Assembly (NCBI RefSeq): GCF_014196125.1
Contig: NZ_JACIDA010000004.1
Location: forward strand, 62,001 to 126,000
From: Brevundimonas mediterranea
GTDB taxonomy: Bacteria > Pseudomonadota > Alphaproteobacteria > Caulobacterales > Caulobacteraceae
Length of the DNA: 64,000 nucleotides
Direction: 5' to 3'
Each line of letters starts with the position of its first letter. The stretch's first letter is position 1. Below are positions 49,593 to 58,053 of this stretch, in pieces. Both the position numbers and the translations under genes were made by a program. The notes beneath the pieces were generated by a model. That model was not told the DNA's origin and did no database searches. It saw only the letters and a program-made list of their open reading frames with translations.

Positions 49593-49651
49593 GCCCCCTC
49601 CGTCACGGCGATGGAGAAGCGCCGCGCCACCTCCCCCGGAGGGGGAGGAGA
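49593..49651 (+). repeat. CCCCCTCCGTCACG repeat, fourth copy
   Basis: GCCCCCTCCGTCACGGCG, then GCGCCACCTCCCCCGG and GGGGGAGGAG. A single unit 13 bp from the 3' end of ppa, placed where it could end the ppa transcript. Confidence 0.65.
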
Positions 49652-49663
49652 CGAGAGCCTGGA

Positions 49664-50224
49664 TCAGGCGGCCTTGCCGGCCTTCTTGGCGGCCAGCTTG
49701 TCCTGGTGGGCCTGCATGCCCTTGGCGATCATTTCGGCGGCCTCGCCGGCGTCGCCCCAGCCCTTGACCGTGACCGACTTGCCCTTCTCCAGATCCTTGT
49801 AGTGGGTGAAGAAGTGTTCGATCTGCTCGATCAGGATGGCCGGCAGCTGACGATAGCTGGCGACGTCGGTGTAATAGGGGTTCAGCTTGTCGACCGGCAC
49901 GGCCAGGATCTTCTCGTCGCCGCCGGCCTCGTCCACCATCATCAGCACGCCGATGGGGCGCGAGCGGATGACGCAGCCCGGCACGACCGGCGTCGGGTTC
50001 AGCACGATCACGTCGCAGGGGTCGCCGTCGTCCGACAGGGTGTGCGGGATGAAGCCGTAGTTGCCGGGATAGTACATGGCGGTGTGCAGGAAGCGATCGA
50101 CGAACAGGGCGCCGGATTCCTTGTCCATCTCGTACTTCACCGGCAGCCCGCCCTGCGGGATTTCGATGACGACGTTGATGTCCCAGGGAGCGTTCGGGCC
50201 GACCGGAATAGCGTCGAGGTTCAT
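49664..50224 (-). CDS. ppa: Inorganic pyrophosphatase
   Basis: 186 residues, soluble family I. Acidic metal sites: [30 protein letters not shown], and [11 protein letters not shown] (the D-x-D-P-x-D core), with DEKILAVP downstream. It hydrolyses PPi to drive polymer synthesis. The start at 50224 ([15 protein letters not shown]) is preferred because a longer frame to 50392 carries unrelated residues overlapping the divergent DUF599 gene. Confidence 0.95.
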   Translation of the reverse strand: MNLDAIPVGPNAPWDINVVIEIPQGGLPVKYEMDKESGALFVDRFLHTAMYYPGNYGFIPHTLSDDGDPCDVIVLNPTPVVPGCVIRSRPIGVLMMVDEAGGDEKILAVPVDKLNPYYTDVASYRQLPAILIEQIEHFFTHYKDLEKGKSVTVKGWGDAGEAAEMIAKGMQAHQDKLAAKKAGKAA

Positions 50225-50351
50225 GGCGGGATCTTTGCTGCGTCTGCGAAATTCTGTGAGGCGCGCGTGATAGGACGCGCGCGCGGCCTCGGCAAGCGCG
50301 ACTTGAGTCGGCGGACTTGCGCCACAGCGGCGACTGGGCTCAATTCGCGCG

Positions 50352-51035
50352 ATGACCTGGGTTGATTGGGCCGCGCTGGCGCTCTTCTTCATCTGCTGGC
50401 TCGGCTATGCGCCGATCCTGAAGTTCATCGGCCGCCACGGCGGTTCGCTGAACGACGACATGAGCCATGTCCGCCGGGTCTGGATGTCGGCCATGACCCA
50501 CCGCGAGCTGCGGCTGGTCGACAGCCAACTGATGGGCCATTCGATCAACTCGGCCTCCTTCTTCGCCTCGACCAATCTGCTGCTGATCGCGGCGGTGGGG
50601 GGGATATTGTTCGGCGGCGAGAGCAAGCTGGAAGGCTTCGCCGCCGTCGGGGCGGACAATGTGCCGATCAAGATCCTGGAGGCCAAGCTGGCCCTGGTGC
50701 TGATCTGCCTGACGCGGGGCTTCCTGGATTTCATCTGGGCCCTGCGCCAGATGAACTACACCCTGGCCCTGATCGGCGCGGCGCCCGAGATCAACAAGGA
50801 GGTCGACCGCAAGGCGTTCGGCGAGGCGGCGGCCGAATTGCTGAATCCCGCACTCAGTTCGTTCAGCCAGGGGGTCCGGGGCTATTATTTCGCCCTGGCG
50901 GCGGCGGCCTGGCTGTTCGGTCCGCTGTGGCTGGCCCTGGGCGTGGCCTCGTCCTTCGGCCTGCTGATCTATCGCCAGGAGGCGTCGCCCGCCGCCCGCG
51001 CCATCCGAAATGCGCGGCGCCTGCTGGGTGAATGA
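50352..51035 (+). CDS. DUF599 membrane protein
   Basis: 227 residues. DUF599 pattern: [18 protein letters not shown], then [104 protein letters not shown]. Four predicted helices; function unknown. Diverges from ppa across about 130 bp. The next 256 bp hold a likely small RNA. Confidence 0.83.
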   Translation: MTWVDWAALALFFICWLGYAPILKFIGRHGGSLNDDMSHVRRVWMSAMTHRELRLVDSQLMGHSINSASFFASTNLLLIAAVGGILFGGESKLEGFAAVGADNVPIKILEAKLALVLICLTRGFLDFIWALRQMNYTLALIGAAPEINKEVDRKAFGEAAAELLNPALSSFSQGVRGYYFALAAAAWLFGPLWLALGVASSFGLLIYRQEASPAARAIRNARRLLGE

Positions 51036-51146
51036 TGGTTATTTTGCAGGTGCGACAGGGGACGTCCTCTCCTGCCCAGTGCGTCGAATTGGGGCGAAAC
51101 GCCGTAATTGCGTAACATGCCGTGACCCGAAAACCGCGCGCAGCGC

Positions 51147-51175
51147 TTGACCGATTGTGCATCGCAACCTAGATT
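51147..51175 (+). promoter_or_regulatory. Sigma-70-type promoter of the small RNA
   Basis: TTGACC (51147-51152) and TAGATT (51170-51175) are exactly 17 bases apart. Transcription would start near 51182, giving an RNA that ends at the strong terminator at 51263. Confidence 0.6.
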
Positions 51176-51181
51176 GACCTT

Positions 51182-51263
51182 CGACGCCTCCGGGCGTCTT
51201 GCCCTTCCTGGGCGTTTCCTCCCTATAGACTTTATGCCGCGCCTCCGGGCGCGGCTTTTTTTT
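51182..51263 (+). ncRNA. Candidate small regulatory RNA (about 82 nt)
   Basis: Three hairpins in a row: GACGCC/GGCGTC (51183-51198), GCCC/GGGC with loop TTCCT (51201-51213), and the terminator GCCGCGCC/GGCGCGGC (51236-51255) with eight T. The unpaired stretch TTTCCTCCCTA (51215-51225) contains CCTCC, an anti-Shine-Dalgarno core. This design recalls the alphaproteobacterial cuckoo (alpha-r14) sRNAs that block ribosome sites. No open frame fits it. Its promoter is well spaced. If it has no promoter function it would simply be a terminator for the DUF599 gene. Confidence 0.6.
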
Positions 51264-51291
51264 CGTCTTATCGTCGATCAGTCTCCCGGTG

Positions 51292-52116
51292 TCAGGCCGC
51301 CCAGTTTTCGGCGCACAGGGCGGCGATGACGCGGTTCAGAGCCTTGCGGGTCGCGGCGTGGGCGGCGTTGGGCGTCTGCGTCGCCTCGTCCAGATACAGT
51401 TTGCGGCTCAGTTCGATCTGGATCGCCTCATAGCCGTCCTCCGGCCGGCCCCAGACCTGGGTGGACCAGCCGCCGGCGTAGGGATGGTTCAGCGCCACCC
51501 GCCACCCCAGTCCCTCGAACAGGTCGCGCAGTCGCCGCGTCAGCCGCGCCTGGCACGACGACCCGTGCCGGTCCCCCAGCACCACCTCCGCCCCCACCGC
51601 CCGCGTCGGCATCGAATGCCAGTCGATCAGCACGGCCCGGCCCCGCCGCGCCCGCGTCTGCTCCATCAGTTCGGCCAGGGCCGTGTGATAGGGGGCGTGG
51701 GCGGTCCGGATGCGCGCCTGGGCCTCGGCCAGCGACAGGCGCCGGTCGTACAGGGCCAGGCCGTCGCCCGACAGTCGAGGGATGACGCCATACCCGGCCC
51801 GGGTCTTGGCCCCGACCGGCCCGTCCGCATCGACGACCAGGTCTGGATCCAGTTCGCCGGGGTCGCGATTCAGGTCCAGATAGGCCCGGCCGATCCGCCC
51901 CTCGATCAGGGGCGCCCCCTGGGCCGGGCCCTCGCGCACCAGGGCGCCGACCAGGGCGTCCTCGGCGCTTTTCAGGCTGGCGCGGGCCAGTCCGGCGACG
52001 GCCCCCATGTCGTCGGGATAGGTCTCGCCCGAGTGGGGCGAGGCGAAGACCAGGGCCGTTTCGGGCGCCGCAACGGGCGGCCGGGTGATCGCGAAACTGG
52101 CCCCGTCCGTGGTCAT
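51292..52116 (-). CDS. N-formylglutamate amidohydrolase family protein
   Basis: 274 residues. Zinc motifs: VFASPHSGETYPDD, AYLDLNRDPGELDP, VLIDWHSMPTRA and the C-terminal QIELSRKLYLDE, as in HutG/NFGH and related DUF deformylases. It could release glutamate from N-formylglutamate in histidine degradation, but no hut genes are nearby, so a different formylated substrate is equally possible. The start at 52116 has a GGGGATC upstream. Divergent from cpdR with a 114-bp gap that carries both promoters. The sRNA terminator ends 28 bp before its stop. Confidence 0.86.
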   Translation of the reverse strand: MTTDGASFAITRPPVAAPETALVFASPHSGETYPDDMGAVAGLARASLKSAEDALVGALVREGPAQGAPLIEGRIGRAYLDLNRDPGELDPDLVVDADGPVGAKTRAGYGVIPRLSGDGLALYDRRLSLAEAQARIRTAHAPYHTALAELMEQTRARRGRAVLIDWHSMPTRAVGAEVVLGDRHGSSCQARLTRRLRDLFEGLGWRVALNHPYAGGWSTQVWGRPEDGYEAIQIELSRKLYLDEATQTPNAAHAATRKALNRVIAALCAENWAA

Positions 52117-52230
52117 GATCCCCGCATAACGGGTTTCGCTGTGGAAGGAAGACGTTCGACCGGTGAATTTCATCGCCGGTTTACGCTTGTCGGCCTAGGT
52201 TGCCTCCCTGATTCAACGGGCAGTTCTCGA

Positions 52231-52587
52231 ATGGCGCGCATCCTTTTGGCCGAAGACGACAGTTCGCTTCGCGGCTTCCTGACCCGGGCGCTTGAGCGGG
52301 CGGGGCATCAGGTCATCGACTGCGAGAACGGCGACGACGCCATCGACGCCCTGGAACACGGCCCCTACGACCTGCTGCTGACCGACATCGTCATGCCCGG
52401 CGCCGACGGGATCGAGGTGGCGCGCGTCGCCGCCGCCCGCCAGCCGGGCCTGCGCATCATGTTCATCACCGGCTTCGCCGCCGTCGCCCTGACCGCCGCC
52501 CAGGCTTCGCCCCAGGCCAAGGTCCTGTCCAAGCCGGTCCATCTGCGCGACCTGGTCAGCGAAGTCGAACGGATGGTCGCGGCCTGA
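52231..52587 (+). CDS. cpdR: CpdR single-domain response regulator
   Basis: 118 residues, receiver domain only. MARILLAEDDSSLRGFLTRALERAG, Asp52 (LLLTDIVMPG) and VLSKPVHLRDLVSEVERMVAA: nearly identical in pattern to Caulobacter CpdR. In Caulobacter, unphosphorylated CpdR primes the ClpXP protease at the cell pole to degrade PdeA and, with RcdA, CtrA; phosphorylation by CckA-ChpT switches it off. The same role is inferred. A GATTC (CcrM methylation motif) at 52210 lies just before the start. It is upstream of tRNA-Val. Confidence 0.93.
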   Translation: MARILLAEDDSSLRGFLTRALERAGHQVIDCENGDDAIDALEHGPYDLLLTDIVMPGADGIEVARVAAARQPGLRIMFITGFAAVALTAAQASPQAKVLSKPVHLRDLVSEVERMVAA

Positions 52588-52653
52588 CGCTGAACCTGAG
52601 CGGCGCGTTTAACGCCGTTCTCCCAAAAATCGTAATCTGGCCGTGAAATCGGC

Positions 52654-52682
52654 TTGATGCCGCCAGGCCGGGCCGCTATACG
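52654..52682 (+). promoter_or_regulatory. Promoter of tRNA-Val
   Basis: TTGATG (52654-52659) and TATACG (52677-52682) with 17-base spacing, ending about 45 bp before the tRNA. Confidence 0.55.
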
Positions 52683-52725
52683 ACCGCTCTTCCCGCCCCG
52701 GGGCGCTTTCCCGGGGCCCTACGGC

Positions 52726-52800
52726 GGATGCGTAGCTCAGCGGGAGAGCACCTCGTTGACATCGAGGGGGTCACAGGTTCAATCCCTGTCGCGTCCACCA
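52726..52800 (+). tRNA. tRNA-Val (anticodon GAC)
   Basis: 75 nt including encoded CCA. Acceptor stem GGATGCG pairs with CGCGTCC (one G-U). D-loop region AGCTCAGCGGGAGAGC, anticodon loop TTGACAT inside CCTCG/CGAGG, T-arm ACAGGTTCAATCCCTGT. All arms are present. Confidence 0.95.
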
Positions 52801-52838
52801 TTTCTCCTTTTACAATCTGTGCGCTGCGCCCATCGCTT

Positions 52839-53816
52839 CTACGGGCGTTTGTCCGCATGGACGGGCTCCAGACTGCCGATCCCCGCCAGGGTGGCCCGCA
52901 CCGCCTCGTCGAGCGGGGTGCGCGGTTCGGGGCCGATCAGGGCCTCCAGCCGGGCGTTGGTCAGGCGAACTGGGCGTTTCCACAGATAGGCCATCTCCGC
53001 CAGTTCGCGCATCATCGGCACGAAGGGCGCGGCCAGATGCATCACCAGCCATGGCATGGGCTTGATCGGCAGGTTGGGCTCGGCCAGGACGCGGCGGATG
53101 GCGCCGGTCATCTGGGTTCCGTCGGCGTCCCACTGGCCCTCCATATGGAAGCGGGCGAAAGCCTCCAGGTCGTCGCGCTCGATCAGGCGCACCATCACCT
53201 CCGCCACATCCGGCAGATAGGCCCACTGGTGGCCGACGTCGGGCTTGCCCGGATAGGTGATCGCCGTGGGCCGCTCGCCGGCCTTGACCAGGCCCTGGCT
53301 GAACCAGTTATTGGCCGCCTCCGGCCCGAAGAAGTCGCCGGCGCGGACGATCAGCACCTTGGCCCGGCCGCGATCGGCGGCGGCCTTCAGGCGACGCTCC
53401 ATCTCGACCCGGATGCCGCCCTTGCGGGTCCTGGCGTGCTGCGGCGCGTCTTCAGCAATATCGGGGAAGGCGTCGGGGCCGTAGTTGTAGACCGTGCCGG
53501 GCAGCAGGATCCGCGCCCCGTTCAGCTCGGCCGCCGCGATGGTGTTGTCCAGCATGGGCAGCACCAGAGTGTCCCAGTTGCGATAGCCGGGCGGATTGAC
53601 CGCATGGACGATCAGGGACACGCCCTCGGCCGCCGCCGCGACGTCCGCCGCCGACATGGCATCGCCCTTGATCCAGACGATCCGGGCGTCGCCGCGCACG
53701 CCCTCAGGTTGGCGATTCAGGGCCCGCACCGACCATCCCGCCTGCAGCAGCCGCGCGGCGACCGCCCCGCCCGCGCCGCCCGTGGCGCCCAGAACCAGGG
53801 CTGATTTCGTCGTCAT
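52839..53816 (-). CDS. NAD(P)-binding SDR-like oxidoreductase
   Basis: 325 residues from an ATG at 53816 with GGAG 6-7 bases upstream. Rossmann start LVLGATGGAGGAVAARLLQAGWSVRALNR, atypical SDR. HAVNPPGYRNWDTLVLPMLDNTIAAAELNGA and PGTVYNYGPDAFPDI carry an NAD-dependent epimerase-like character, with AGDFFGPEAANNWF. Substrate unknown. It diverges from a LysR gene, the common arrangement in which the regulator controls the enzyme. Confidence 0.82.
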   Translation of the reverse strand: MTTKSALVLGATGGAGGAVAARLLQAGWSVRALNRQPEGVRGDARIVWIKGDAMSAADVAAAAEGVSLIVHAVNPPGYRNWDTLVLPMLDNTIAAAELNGARILLPGTVYNYGPDAFPDIAEDAPQHARTRKGGIRVEMERRLKAAADRGRAKVLIVRAGDFFGPEAANNWFSQGLVKAGERPTAITYPGKPDVGHQWAYLPDVAEVMVRLIERDDLEAFARFHMEGQWDADGTQMTGAIRRVLAEPNLPIKPMPWLVMHLAAPFVPMMRELAEMAYLWKRPVRLTNARLEALIGPEPRTPLDEAVRATLAGIGSLEPVHADKRP

Positions 53817-53907
53817 GTCGCGCTCCATCCGGTTGATGACGCCGTTATCGACCGAACGCGGGTTGAACGGAATTGTCGAAAACTCTGCACCTGCTATACG
53901 AAAAACA

Positions 53908-54813
53908 ATGAACAGTGAGCCGAGCTGGGATCTGTACCGCACCTTCCACGCGGTGCTGCGCGAGGGGTCGCTCTCCGGCGCGGCGCGGCGTCTGGACATG
54001 AGCCAGCCCAGCATCGCCCGCCATATCGACGCCCTGGAGACGGCCCTGGGCGCCAAGCTGTTCCTGCGCACGCCCCGGGGCCTGTCCCCCACCGACGCGG
54101 CCCTGGAGCTGAAGCCCCTGGCCGAGCGGCTGGCCGCGACCTCGGCCGCCCTGCGCCGCACAGCGGAAGGTGGGGGCGAAGGCGGCGCCCTCTCCGGCAC
54201 GGTGCGGATCAGCGCCAGCGAGGTGGTGGCGGTCGAACACCTGCCGCCCGTACTGGCCCGGATGCGTCAGGCCCATCCGGGGCTGGCGCTGGAGCTGTCG
54301 CCGTCCAACGCCCTGGACGACCTGTTGCAGCGCAAGGCCGATGTGGCCGTTCGCATGGTTCGGCCCGAGCAGCAGGCCCTGGTTTCGCGCCATATCGGCG
54401 CCCTGACCATCGGCCTGCACGCCCATCGCGACTATCTGGCGCGACGCGGGACGCCCCGGACCCTGGCCGACCTGAAGGATCACGACCTGATCGGCTATGA
54501 TGTCGAAACCCCCGCGATCCGGGCGGCGATCCAGCAGTATCCAGCGCTGAGCCGCGACGCCTTCGCTCTGCGGGTGGACAGCGACGTGGCCCAACTGGCG
54601 GCCATCCGCGCCGGGTTCGGGATCGGGATATGTCAGACCGCCGTCGCAGCGCGCGAGCCCGACCTGGTCCGCGTCCTGCCCGACGCCTTTAACATCGAAC
54701 TAGAGACCTGGATCGTCATGCACGAGGATCTGCGCGGAAACGCCCGCTGCCGCGCCGTCTTCGACGCCCTGGTCGAGGGTATGTCGGGGATCGTCGGATC
54801 CTCGGCGCGGTAG
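53908..54813 (+). CDS. LysR-type transcriptional regulator
   Basis: 301 residues. Helix-turn-helix near residues 18-45 (GSLSGAARRLDMSQPSIARHI), then the effector-binding fold (GTVRISASEVVAVEHLPPVL, LDDLLQRKADVAVRMVRP, ... AGFGIGICQTAVA). It likely controls the divergent SDR gene 91 bp away, whose shared gap would hold the operator; a short AT-rich segment (CTATACGAAAAACAATG) is the only visible candidate. Ends one base before the histidine kinase gene stop on the other strand. Confidence 0.88.
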   Translation: MNSEPSWDLYRTFHAVLREGSLSGAARRLDMSQPSIARHIDALETALGAKLFLRTPRGLSPTDAALELKPLAERLAATSAALRRTAEGGGEGGALSGTVRISASEVVAVEHLPPVLARMRQAHPGLALELSPSNALDDLLQRKADVAVRMVRPEQQALVSRHIGALTIGLHAHRDYLARRGTPRTLADLKDHDLIGYDVETPAIRAAIQQYPALSRDAFALRVDSDVAQLAAIRAGFGIGICQTAVAAREPDLVRVLPDAFNIELETWIVMHEDLRGNARCRAVFDALVEGMSGIVGSSAR

Positions 54814-56136
54814 TCAGTCGGCCTTGAACAGAACCACGGCGGTCAGGCCGCCGCCGGGCGTGGTCTCCAGGCGGGCGCTCGCGCCCATCTGCTGAGCCAG
54901 GGAACGGGCGATCGCCAGGCCCAGACCGGAACCGCCGGTCTCGCGGCTGCGCGACGCCTCGCCCCGCGCAAAGGGTTCGAAGGCCTGGGCCTCGAACGCC
55001 GGCGACAGGCCGGGACCGTGATCGACGACCGTCAGCCGCCAGCGGTCGTCGTCGCGTTCGAAGCCGACCTCGGCGGAACCGGCGTAGGTCACGGCGTTCT
55101 CGATCAGGTTCTCGAGAATCCGGCGCAGGCCGCCCGTGTCGGCCTGGACCCGCCCTGTCTCCAGCCGTCCCAGGGTCACCGCCTGGCCCAGGGCGGCGCG
55201 TTCCCGCACCAGCTCCGTCACCAGTTCGGCGACATCGACGGGGGCGAGGACAGCGGGTCTTTCCTCGCCGCGCGCGACCAGTAGAACATCCTCGATCAAG
55301 GTGGCCATCAGGGCCACGTCCCGGTCCGCCCGCGCCCGCTGGTCCGGGTCTTCGATCAGGGCGACCCGAAGTCGAAGTCGCGTCATCAGGGTCTTCAGGT
55401 CGTGCGCCGCCGCCGCCAGCATCCGCATCCGCTCGCCCATCAGAGCCTGGATGCGCGCCCGCATGCGGTTGAAGGCCGAGGCCACGCGTCGGGCCTCGGC
55501 ATGGCCGGTCTCGTCCATCGGCGGGGCGGCGAGATCGCCGGCGAAACGGTCGGAGGCGTCGGCGATGGCCTGCAGGTCGCGGGTCGCCCGGTGCACCATC
55601 CGCCACACCAGAAAGGCGGCCGTCAGCCCGACCAGCAGGTTGAACACCAGGGCGGCCATGGCCATGCTGCGGCGACGTTGCCCCAGGCCCGGCGCGACCA
55701 CCAGCCTCTGGCCGTCCGCCAGCGCCACCGACACCGCATAGACGGCGGTCTGCCGCCCTTGGAGTTGGGGGCTGAAGCGGCGGCGATCTTCGGGAACCAG
55801 CAGCCGGACGTCGCGCGCCGCCAGCGCCGCCCCATAGCTGCGCAACAGCAAGGGCAGGGGGCCGCCGCGCACGCGGTAGCCGGCTGGAACCCCTTCGGCG
55901 ATGAAGAAACGGGTGGCGTCGCCGTTCAGGGCCACCAGCAGGTCGTCCCGCTCCTGCGACGGCGTGCGATCCAGGGCGGCGGCGGCGGCGGCGATCCGCA
56001 CCGGCACGGGCAGGCGCCATTCATCCTGATCGCCGCGCTGAAACCGCAGCAGGCCCAAAACGCTGACCGCCTGGAGCGCCACCACGACCAGGACCAGCGT
56101 CAGCGTCAGGCGGTTGGCGAGGCCCAACCGTCTCAC
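54814..56136 (-). CDS. Membrane sensor histidine kinase
   Basis: 440 residues. Signal-anchor helix (TLTLVLVVVALQAVSVLGLL), a periplasmic loop of about 120 residues, second helix AALVFNLLVGLTAAFLVW, HAMP, then HisKA with His245 (AAAAHDLKTLMTRL), N-box RILENLIENAVTYAG, DHGPGLSP and SGLGLAIARSL. The signal is unknown. It is co-translated with the response regulator (ATGA overlap 56133-56136). The histidine is followed by DLKT rather than the common E-[IL]-RTP, so family placement is unusual but within the QseC/EnvZ range. Confidence 0.88.
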   Translation of the reverse strand: MRRLGLANRLTLTLVLVVVALQAVSVLGLLRFQRGDQDEWRLPVPVRIAAAAAALDRTPSQERDDLLVALNGDATRFFIAEGVPAGYRVRGGPLPLLLRSYGAALAARDVRLLVPEDRRRFSPQLQGRQTAVYAVSVALADGQRLVVAPGLGQRRRSMAMAALVFNLLVGLTAAFLVWRMVHRATRDLQAIADASDRFAGDLAAPPMDETGHAEARRVASAFNRMRARIQALMGERMRMLAAAAHDLKTLMTRLRLRVALIEDPDQRARADRDVALMATLIEDVLLVARGEERPAVLAPVDVAELVTELVRERAALGQAVTLGRLETGRVQADTGGLRRILENLIENAVTYAGSAEVGFERDDDRWRLTVVDHGPGLSPAFEAQAFEPFARGEASRSRETGGSGLGLAIARSLAQQMGASARLETTPGGGLTAVVLFKAD

Positions 56137-56837
56137 GACTGGACCTCGACGTCTGCGGTGAACAGATAGCCGGCGTTGCGCACCGTTCGGATCAGGCGGG
56201 GCTCGCGGGGATGGTCGCCCAGCTTGCGGCGCAGGCGCGAGACCTGGATGTCGATGGAGCGGTCGAAGACGTCGGCCTGACGCCCCTTCAGCACGTCCAT
56301 GATGTCGTCGCGCGACAGGACCTGCTGCGGGCGTTTGACGAAGGCGGCCAGCAGGTCGAACTCCCCGCCGGTCAACTCCACCGCCCGACCCTCCGCGTCG
56401 GTCAGGGCGCGCGAGGCGAGGTCCAGGCGCCAGCCGTCGAAGGCGAGATGACGGGCCGGGGGCCGGGGTTCGGCCCGATCGCGGCGGCGCAGCAGGGCCT
56501 TGACGCGGGCGACCAACTCGCGCGGCTCGAACGGCTTGGCTATATAGTCGTCGGCCCCGACCTCCAGCCCGACGACCCGGTCCAGGGGCTCGCCCCGCGC
56601 CGAGGCTATCAGCACCGGGACCGCGCCCTGGATGCGGCGGCAGACCGACAGGCCGTCCTCTCCCGGCATCATCAGGTCCAGGATCACCAGGTCCGGGCGC
56701 CGAACCGTCCAGGCCGCCCAGAAGGCGGCGGCGTCAGGAAAGGCGGCGCACTCCAAGCCCTCGCGCGCCAGCAGGGCGCAGACCAGATCGCGGATTTCCG
56801 GGTCGTCCTCGACCAGATGTATCAGAACCGTCGTCAT
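56133..56837 (-). CDS. OmpR-family response regulator
   Basis: 234 residues. Receiver with Asp54 (LVILDLMMPGEDG) and Lys in YIAKPF, then the winged-helix DNA-binding domain (RHLAFDGWRLDLASR ... DIQVSRLRRKLGDHPREPRLIRTVRNAGYLF). ATG 56837 (MTTVLIHLVEDDPEIRD) fits. Partner of the overlapping kinase. The divergent Ser-rich and EF-hand genes beyond 56987 could be its targets. Confidence 0.9.
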   Translation of the reverse strand: MTTVLIHLVEDDPEIRDLVCALLAREGLECAAFPDAAAFWAAWTVRRPDLVILDLMMPGEDGLSVCRRIQGAVPVLIASARGEPLDRVVGLEVGADDYIAKPFEPRELVARVKALLRRRDRAEPRPPARHLAFDGWRLDLASRALTDAEGRAVELTGGEFDLLAAFVKRPQQVLSRDDIMDVLKGRQADVFDRSIDIQVSRLRRKLGDHPREPRLIRTVRNAGYLFTADVEVQS

Positions 56838-56986
56838 GGCCAAGCTTTGGCGCAACCCCCTTCGCCACGCCAGTGGGGGATACATGCTGTTACGCGCAGG
56901 CGCCGTCGCGACACACCCCTGGCGGTCGGGTCTGTCAGTCTGCAGTCGTCCGGAACAGGCCGGACCTTTGAAAAAGGAACCTGCCC

Positions 56987-57484
56987 ATGACCGCCCATCG
57001 TCCCTTCATCATCGCCGCCGTATCCGGTCTTCTGGCCGTGGCGGGCGTCGCCGCCATCGCCGACAGCGCTGAGGCCCAGTCGCGATCACGCCAACGCTCG
57101 AGCAGCGTCAGCGGCGCCAATCACAGCGCCGCCAGCAGCTCCAGCATCTACCGCAGCCCCGGCTCGACCTCAGTGTCCCGCTCGGGCACGGTCGATGGCC
57201 AGGCTTGGTCCAGCGGGCGTTCGCGCACCACGGTGGACACCGGCGACGGCTACGCCACGACCGCCGTCCACACCGGCCCTGCCGGCAACACCCAGACCCG
57301 GACCAGCACGGTTTCGTCCGGCGAAGACGGCTACAGCCACGACTCCTCGGTCCAGACCTCGAACGGCTATGGCTACAACCGCCAGGTCGACGCCTCGCGC
57401 GACGAGAACGGATCCACGGTAAACCGCTCGGCGGTCACCAATAGCGGCGCCTCGCGCAGTTCGACGGTCACTCGCCCTTACTGA
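56987..57484 (+). CDS. Secreted Ser/Thr-rich hypothetical protein
   Basis: 165 residues. Signal peptide MTAHRPFIIAAVSGLLAVAG...AEAQS, then low-complexity Ser/Thr/Gly: SRSRQRSSSVSG, SVSRSGTVDGQAWSSGRSRTTV, TSTVSSGEDGYSHDS. No domain recognised. AAAGGA lies about 8 bases before the ATG. The same-strand gene after it encodes an EF-hand protein; a perfect IR lies between. Confidence 0.7.
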   Translation: MTAHRPFIIAAVSGLLAVAGVAAIADSAEAQSRSRQRSSSVSGANHSAASSSSIYRSPGSTSVSRSGTVDGQAWSSGRSRTTVDTGDGYATTAVHTGPAGNTQTRTSTVSSGEDGYSHDSSVQTSNGYGYNRQVDASRDENGSTVNRSAVTNSGASRSSTVTRPY

Positions 57485-57540
57485 ACCTGTCCCTGTTTCC
57501 CAGTTCGGGCGGAGTTCTTCATCCTGTTCACCGCCCGTCG

Positions 57541-57569
57541 CCCCGGCCGCATGCCCCCTGCGGCCGGGG
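57541..57569 (+). terminator. Perfect 10-bp GC inverted repeat
   Basis: CCCCGGCCGC (57541-57550) pairs with GCGGCCGGGG (57560-57569), loop 9. It ends 26 bp before the EF-hand ATG. Possible terminator of the Ser-rich gene or leader stem of the next; no T run. Confidence 0.5.
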
Positions 57570-57595
57570 CCCCTGTTCTCCTGATAGAGGTCACG

Positions 57596-58048
57596 ATGAA
57601 AACCCTCTTCTTCTCCGCCCTGATCGCCGCCGCCATCGTCGCAACAGCCAGTCCTGCCCCCGCCCAGACCCGGCCCCCGGCCGACGCCGGCCGCGCCCTG
57701 TTTCAGCAGGCGGACGTCAACAATGACGGCCGTCTGTCGCGGGTCGAGTTCGATGCGGCGCGCGAGGGTCGGTTCGCCCGGGCCGACGCCGACCGCGACG
57801 GCCGTCTGACGATGTCCGAACTGCGCGCCCTGCGCCCGGACGGCGCCCCCGCGCCGCAGCGGCGCCCCAGCCGCGACCAGATTCGGAAGCTGCGCGCCAT
57901 CGATCGCAACAACGACCGCGCCGTCGATCTGAACGAGTTCCGCGCCCTGAACGGCGAACGCTTCGCCGCCGCCGACCGCAACCGCGACGGCTTCGTCACC
58001 CGAGACGAGATCGCCGATCTGGCGCGCGCCATGACCTTGGGCGGTTGA
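57596..58048 (+). CDS. Secreted EF-hand calcium-binding protein
   Basis: 150 residues. Signal peptide MKTLFFSALIAAAIVATASPAPA then four EF-hand loops: DVNNDGRLSRVEF, DADRDGRLTMSEL, DRNNDRAVDLNEF and DRNRDGFVTRDEI. Loop 3 has R-A in place of G-x at positions 6-7, so it may bind weakly. This is a periplasmic, calmodulin-like calcium binder with no catalytic domain. GAGG lies before the ATG. Confidence 0.86.
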   Translation: MKTLFFSALIAAAIVATASPAPAQTRPPADAGRALFQQADVNNDGRLSRVEFDAAREGRFARADADRDGRLTMSELRALRPDGAPAPQRRPSRDQIRKLRAIDRNNDRAVDLNEFRALNGERFAAADRNRDGFVTRDEIADLARAMTLGG

Positions 58049-58053
58049 GGCCC

